Of a stretch of 64,000 bases of DNA, positions 60,315 to 64,000 are shown one piece after another. The notes below the pieces were generated by a model that was given only the letters and a program-made list of their open reading frames with translations, had not been told where the DNA came from and ran no database searches. Source of the stretch: Paenibacillus sp. HGH0039 (GTDB lineage Bacteria; Bacillota; Bacilli; Paenibacillales; NBRC-103111); NCBI RefSeq assembly GCF_000411255.1, contig NZ_KE150413.1, forward strand, positions 610,794 through 674,793, read 5' to 3'. A program made the translations under genes and the position numbers. Position 1 is the stretch's first letter; each line of letters opens with the position of its first letter.

Positions 60315-61187
60315 TTATTCCTGTTCCTTTACGGCAGAAAGCTTGCGCCGCCTTACGCTGATTTCATCCAATGAAACTTCGTTCGGATCGATCATGCCGG
60401 TAAACTGGTCGTCGTAGGTTAAATCCGCCGTTACGGCGTGCCGTTCTCCCCGTTCGTAGAAAACAATGTCGGCGGGCGCGTTCGTTCCGTAAAAGCGGGA
60501 GAGAGCTTTTACAAAATCGTGATACGTCGGAACCGGTATTCCTCCGAGGCTCGTCACGATAATCCCGCCGCGCAAACCGGCCCGGTGGGCCGGACTGTTC
60601 GGGTACACGGTCGCGATGAAGTTCCCCCGTATGCCCGCGTCGGCAAGCCCCTGCTCTTCCAGTTGTGCGGCGGTTGCCGTATAATTCATGACCCCCAGTC
60701 GGGGATAATTAAAAATCGAGTTGCGCAGATCCAGGCCGAGCTCGATTGTATTTTTCAGATGAAAAAGAGATTGTCTCCAGCCCGTTTCTCCGCATTCCCT
60801 GACCCACTGCATCCTTTCATCCTCCGTATAGCCTTCAACGGTGACGGTCACCTGGGTACAAGTGCCGCCGCCGATTTGTTCGAAAGCGAACGAGGTCCTT
60901 AAGTGGTATTCCCAAAGGGAGCCGTCCGGCAAAATGGACGTGTAGCGCTCGTCGAACCGGATGAGCTCAGGTTTAACGCATTCGGTGCAGACGGCGCGAT
61001 TCGTTAATTCTCCGATTACGAGAGTGAGTTCGTCCCCTTGGGCGATATCAGGCTGTGCCCCCGAATAAGTCGCAATGTCGCTCAAAAAATGTTTCCAGCC
61101 CTCCGCTGTCGCCACATACCACCAGATCTCGTCCGCGGAAGCGTCGATATAAACCGAATTGACCGTTCTTCCTCTGTCCGCATTCAT
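60315..61187 (-). CDS. SRPBCC (AHSA1-like) - PDZ fusion protein
   Basis: A 290-residue cytosolic protein. Residues about 8-145 form an SRPBCC/AHSA1 helix-grip fold (VNSVYIDASADEIWWYVATA, IRFDERYTSILPDGSLWEYH, QVTVTVEGYT, GETGWRQSLFHLKNTIELG). Residues about 165-260 form a PDZ domain with GLADAGIRGNFIATVYPNSP and AHRAGLRGGIIVTSLGGIPV. PDZ domains are usually found in proteases or secreted proteins, so the fusion to a ligand-binding SRPBCC domain is unusual. No signal peptide, transmembrane segment or protease domain. Role unknown; it may bind a hydrophobic ligand and a protein C-terminus. Confidence 0.82.
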   Translation of the reverse strand: MNADRGRTVNSVYIDASADEIWWYVATAEGWKHFLSDIATYSGAQPDIAQGDELTLVIGELTNRAVCTECVKPELIRFDERYTSILPDGSLWEYHLRTSFAFEQIGGGTCTQVTVTVEGYTEDERMQWVRECGETGWRQSLFHLKNTIELGLDLRNSIFNYPRLGVMNYTATAAQLEEQGLADAGIRGNFIATVYPNSPAHRAGLRGGIIVTSLGGIPVPTYHDFVKALSRFYGTNAPADIVFYERGERHAVTADLTYDDQFTGMIDPNEVSLDEISVRRRKLSAVKEQE

Positions 61188-61370
61188 CCCGAAAGCAGTC
61201 CTCCTCCGCGTGTTACAGATACCTTTATTCTATCTTTTTGTGCGAACAAACGATCGGTTTTTATCGGCATTCAGGCGGAATAAAAAGCCGAGCGGCCGAT
61301 AAGGAAAGCGTTTTATAATGCGGCAAAGCGTATGTTTCAGTTGGGCCGCCAGGTCCGGAGGTGGTGTTTT

Positions 61371-62270
61371 ATGACAAAAATGAATGTGGTTATCCCGGTT
61401 TACAATCAAGCCTACGCCTTATCCCTGACTTTGCACGGGTTAACCAGGCAGGCGGCCCCTTATAACCGCTGTCCGGTTATCGTCGTAGACGACGGGTCCG
61501 AAGAGCCGGTCCACGCGGTTGCGGAAGCTTACAGGGGGCGGCTGAATCTCACTTACGTACGGATCCCCCGCAGCGGCAGGGCGGCCGCCCGTAATGCCGG
61601 AGCGAGGCTTCTGGACGAAGGCTGCGTCCTGTTCTGCGATGCCGACCGGATACCGAGGCCGGGATTCATCGAAGCGCATGAACAAGCCGGCCGGAAGCAC
61701 GGCAGCCACTTTGTGGTAGGGCAGGTCCGGGAACTCTACGTCCCGGATGCGGAGCATAACCGGGATTTGGTGCTGGCCCGCTACGCGGAGCAGAAATATG
61801 ACCGCATTCCGCAGTATTGCCGGCTCGTTTACCGGATGTTTAACGAAAGCGGATCGACGGCTTCGCCCGTTCCGTGGATAGCCGCCTTGAGCGGGAATAT
61901 GTCCCTCCCTCTGGAGCTGTTCCGGGATCTGGGGGGCTTCGACGACTCGTTCCGCGAGTGGGGCTTCGAGCACCTGGAGCTGGGCTACCGGGCCCACCGC
62001 CGGCAGATTCCCTTCGCTTACTGCCGGGAAGCGGTGAATGTGCATCTGGCGCATCCGCGGCAGGGCGCCTCTTATGCGGATTTTATCCGGAAGAGCCACG
62101 ACACGTTTTTCCGTAAGCACCCTCATCCGGTTGTAGGGGCTTTCTATGATTTTATGATGGGCAGAATCAGCCGGATCCAGCTTGAGAACCTGGCCTCTAC
62201 GGGCATGCTCGGCAGCGCGGGGAGAAATACCCCCGACGAATACGTCCGGATTCTCAATTTCAAGTCATGA
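61371..62270 (+). CDS. GT2-family glycosyltransferase
   Basis: A 299-residue GT-A enzyme. The N-terminus has NVVIPVYNQAYALSLTL and VIVVDDGSEEP (nucleotide-sugar binding). CDADR near residues 82-88 is the DxD-type metal motif. The C-terminal GGFDDSFREWGFEHLELGYR block matches chondroitin/galactosyltransferase-like C-terminal domains. No membrane segment, so it acts in the cytoplasm on a lipid- or protein-linked acceptor. ATG 61371 has GGAGGTGG upstream. Its stop overlaps the peptidase gene (ATGA). Confidence 0.87.
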   Translation: MTKMNVVIPVYNQAYALSLTLHGLTRQAAPYNRCPVIVVDDGSEEPVHAVAEAYRGRLNLTYVRIPRSGRAAARNAGARLLDEGCVLFCDADRIPRPGFIEAHEQAGRKHGSHFVVGQVRELYVPDAEHNRDLVLARYAEQKYDRIPQYCRLVYRMFNESGSTASPVPWIAALSGNMSLPLELFRDLGGFDDSFREWGFEHLELGYRAHRRQIPFAYCREAVNVHLAHPRQGASYADFIRKSHDTFFRKHPHPVVGAFYDFMMGRISRIQLENLASTGMLGSAGRNTPDEYVRILNFKS

Positions 62271-63871
62271 ACCAAACCGAAACGGGGGAAGGACGATTGT
62301 CACAACAACGTTTGCAGACCAACGCCGACTCTTTTCTGAGAAAAGCGAACCGCGAGCTGGCCGGTTTATACGTCCCGATGATGAATTCGCTCTGGAAAGT
62401 AATCACGACGGGCGAATTCCGTTACGTCAAGCAGTGCGAACAAGATGAGCAGGCTTATCAGGAGGCGCTAGCCTCTCCGGTCCTGCGCGAGCGGGCCGAA
62501 TATTGGCTGAACCGTCCGGGCCTGCCCGCAGACCAAGAGCGCCAACTGCAAGTATTGCAGGCTGAAATGGCGGAACACCGGATGGAGGCGGACGAACGGC
62601 AAGCCGCCGCTTCCTTGTGGAACGATCTGCATTACACGATCGGCACGTTCCGCGCGGAAGCGGGCGGCACTCTGTTGTCGGAGCAGGCGGTGCGGGTCTT
62701 GATGCGCAGGCTCAAGGACGGCCGGCAGCGCAAGCAGATCTGGCAGGCGGGAATGCGGCTGGGCGAGCTCACCGCGCCCAAACTTCTGGAGCTGGTCAAG
62801 CTCCGCAACCGCGCTGCCCGGCGGCTCGGCTACGACGATTACTTCGCGATGAAGCTGGAGACCGCCGGGATCGGGCTCGACAAGCTGACGGAGCTGATCC
62901 GGCAAATCCGCGGCGGTCTGGATTTCGCCTACCGGGAGGTGAAATGCGGGATCGACCTGGAATTGGCCGACCGGTTTCACATCGCGCGGAGCGAGGTCCG
63001 CTCCTGGCATTATGCGCATCCGTTTTTCCAGATGCATGATGCGATGGAGGAGCCGCTTGCGGCGGGCGCGGATGAAATGGCGGACAAGGTATCCGGGTGG
63101 CTGCTGGAACGCGGATTCGATCTGAACGCCGTTATCCGCAAGGCGGATCTGGCGGAGCGTCCGGGCAAAGGCCAGGCGAACTGCTGCCTGAACTTGGACC
63201 GAAGCCGGGATATCCGCATGTCCTGCAACTTGTCCCCGGACACGAAGGGGCTTGCGGTGCTGCTCCACGAAACGGGACATGCCCTTTTCGAACAGGAGCT
63301 GGATCCTTCGCTTCCGTTTCTGCTGCGTCAGCCGGCCCATCCCTTCTTGAGCGAGGGCGCCGCCCTGCTGCTGGAAAGACTGGCGTGGGATGCGGAGTGG
63401 AGGGAGGGGCTGTTCGGGGGTCAGCCCGATTCCGATGTCCGGTCCGGTCAGGAACGGCTTCGGAAAGAAACGCTGGTCAGGCTGTATTGGACGCTGACTC
63501 TGGTGGAATTCGAGAAGCAATTATACGCAAATCCCGAACAGCCGTTAAACGGCTTATGGTGGGATCTCGTGGAAGACGTGCAGGGCATACCCCGGCCGGC
63601 CGAGTGGGATTATCCGTACTGGGCCGCCAAGGCGCATCTGTCCACGCTCCCGGTCTATTACTACAATTACCTGCTCGGCGAGGCGGCCGCCTCCCAGTTT
63701 CAGCACACGCTTCAGATTCGCTTCAAGGAATGGCACGGGAAAGAAGCGCTGCAGCATCTGCGGAAGGAAGTGTTCCGTCCGGGAGCCTCGGCAAGCTGGC
63801 GGGAGCTGCTAGCGGCGGGCACCTCGCAGGACCTGACCCCGCTTTTCCTGATCCGTCAGCTGCAAGGCTAA
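62267..63871 (+). CDS. M3-family zinc peptidase (oligoendopeptidase-like)
   Basis: A 534-residue protein with the M3 zinc motif HETGHALFEQEL (His334, Glu335, His338) and a downstream SEGAALLLERLAW (Glu363, third zinc ligand). Helical arms of the thimet-oligopeptidase fold make up the rest. This is a cytosolic peptidase for short peptides, on the small side for the family (about 560-680). ATG 62267 is coupled to the GT2 gene by an ATGA overlap; TTG 62297 has a stronger ribosome binding site and is an alternative. The association with a glycosyltransferase may be only operonic. Confidence 0.88.
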   Translation: MNQTETGEGRLSQQRLQTNADSFLRKANRELAGLYVPMMNSLWKVITTGEFRYVKQCEQDEQAYQEALASPVLRERAEYWLNRPGLPADQERQLQVLQAEMAEHRMEADERQAAASLWNDLHYTIGTFRAEAGGTLLSEQAVRVLMRRLKDGRQRKQIWQAGMRLGELTAPKLLELVKLRNRAARRLGYDDYFAMKLETAGIGLDKLTELIRQIRGGLDFAYREVKCGIDLELADRFHIARSEVRSWHYAHPFFQMHDAMEEPLAAGADEMADKVSGWLLERGFDLNAVIRKADLAERPGKGQANCCLNLDRSRDIRMSCNLSPDTKGLAVLLHETGHALFEQELDPSLPFLLRQPAHPFLSEGAALLLERLAWDAEWREGLFGGQPDSDVRSGQERLRKETLVRLYWTLTLVEFEKQLYANPEQPLNGLWWDLVEDVQGIPRPAEWDYPYWAAKAHLSTLPVYYYNYLLGEAAASQFQHTLQIRFKEWHGKEALQHLRKEVFRPGASASWRELLAAGTSQDLTPLFLIRQLQG

Positions 63872-63898
63872 TTTTCGTATCTTAAGGAGGATGCCGGT

Positions 63899-64000
63899 AT
63901 GGCAACGATTCATATCCAGAAGAGGACGGTCGTCTCCCGTATGGAACGGGATTCGTCCGAACCGGTTAACAGCCAGGTCAAGACGTATACGCTCACGCCC
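63899..64000 (+). CDS. Start of an unidentified gene, cut by the window end
   Basis: ATG 63899 follows AAGGAGG with 8-nt spacing, 27 nt after the peptidase stop, so it is probably the next gene of that operon. The visible 34 residues (MATIHIQKRTVVSRMERDSS ...) are charged and show no recognisable domain. The frame is open to the end of the window. Confidence 0.6.
   Translation, partial: MATIHIQKRTVVSRMERDSSEPVNSQVKTYTLTP

Noticed and set aside
1-64000. Prophage, insertion sequence or tRNA genes
   Set aside because: No integrase, transposase or phage structural genes and no cloverleaf-like sequences were recognised.

Overview
The window looks like chromosomal DNA of a Paenibacillus-type member of the Bacillota. 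The coding DNA is GC-rich and dense, most genes have strong AGGAGG-type ribosome binding sites, and terminators are hairpins followed by T-runs. Typical gene sets include a YesM/YesN two-component pair beside a CUT1 sugar importer, SLH-anchored surface proteins, and a GbsR-type regulator divergent from opuA. I see no rRNA, tRNA, CRISPR array, insertion sequence or prophage.

Layout. 1-5 kb: a ring-cleaving dioxygenase, an MhqD-like hydrolase and a flavin reductase, then a FetAB-like ABC pair. 5.3-6.5 kb: an aromatic-acid-exporter-type membrane protein with two palindromic operators. 6.6-21.4 kb: a carbohydrate locus with an oxidoreductase, two CUT1 permeases and a binding lipoprotein, a YesM/YesN pair, an unsaturated glucuronyl hydrolase (GH88), a heparinase II/III-like protein and a GH35 galactosidase. 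Three promoters in this locus share direct repeats of a 15-bp motif, about 21 bp apart and exactly 22 nt before the -10 box, which defines a probable YesN-type regulon. The enzymes lack signal peptides, so the pathway probably imports uronic-acid-ended oligosaccharides and cleaves them in the cytoplasm. 21.8-27.9 kb: a 2033-residue S-layer-anchored protein with two different phosphoesterase domains. 28.3-31.6 kb: a two-component system with a BcrAB-like ABC exporter. 31.7-34.2 kb: a GT39-like membrane glycosyltransferase and a small SLH protein.

34.4-51.9 kb is the most unusual region: a divergent cluster of at least nine genes. The left arm encodes a 48-residue single-TM protein, a zinc-ribbon membrane protein and a TM-anchored protein. 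The right arm encodes a secreted/TM von Willebrand A (VWA) protein, a giant tubulin/FtsZ-like GTPase, a large companion protein, a polytopic VWA protein, a small protein, a zinc-ribbon TRAFAC-type GTPase and a large TM protein resembling 'GTPase-associated protein 1'. Tight spacing, start/stop overlaps and a single end terminator suggest one membrane-linked, NTP-controlled machine, perhaps a conflict or stress-response system. Its function is not known to me.

52-64 kb: a YdeI-like protein, the remnant of an ECF sigma factor, and an opuA glycine-betaine transporter operon that ends in a TIR-like domain gene, with GbsR divergent. Then come a helical small protein, a membrane-bound AraC-type regulator, an unusual SRPBCC-PDZ fusion, a GT2 glycosyltransferase, an M3-family peptidase, and the start of one more gene cut by the window end.
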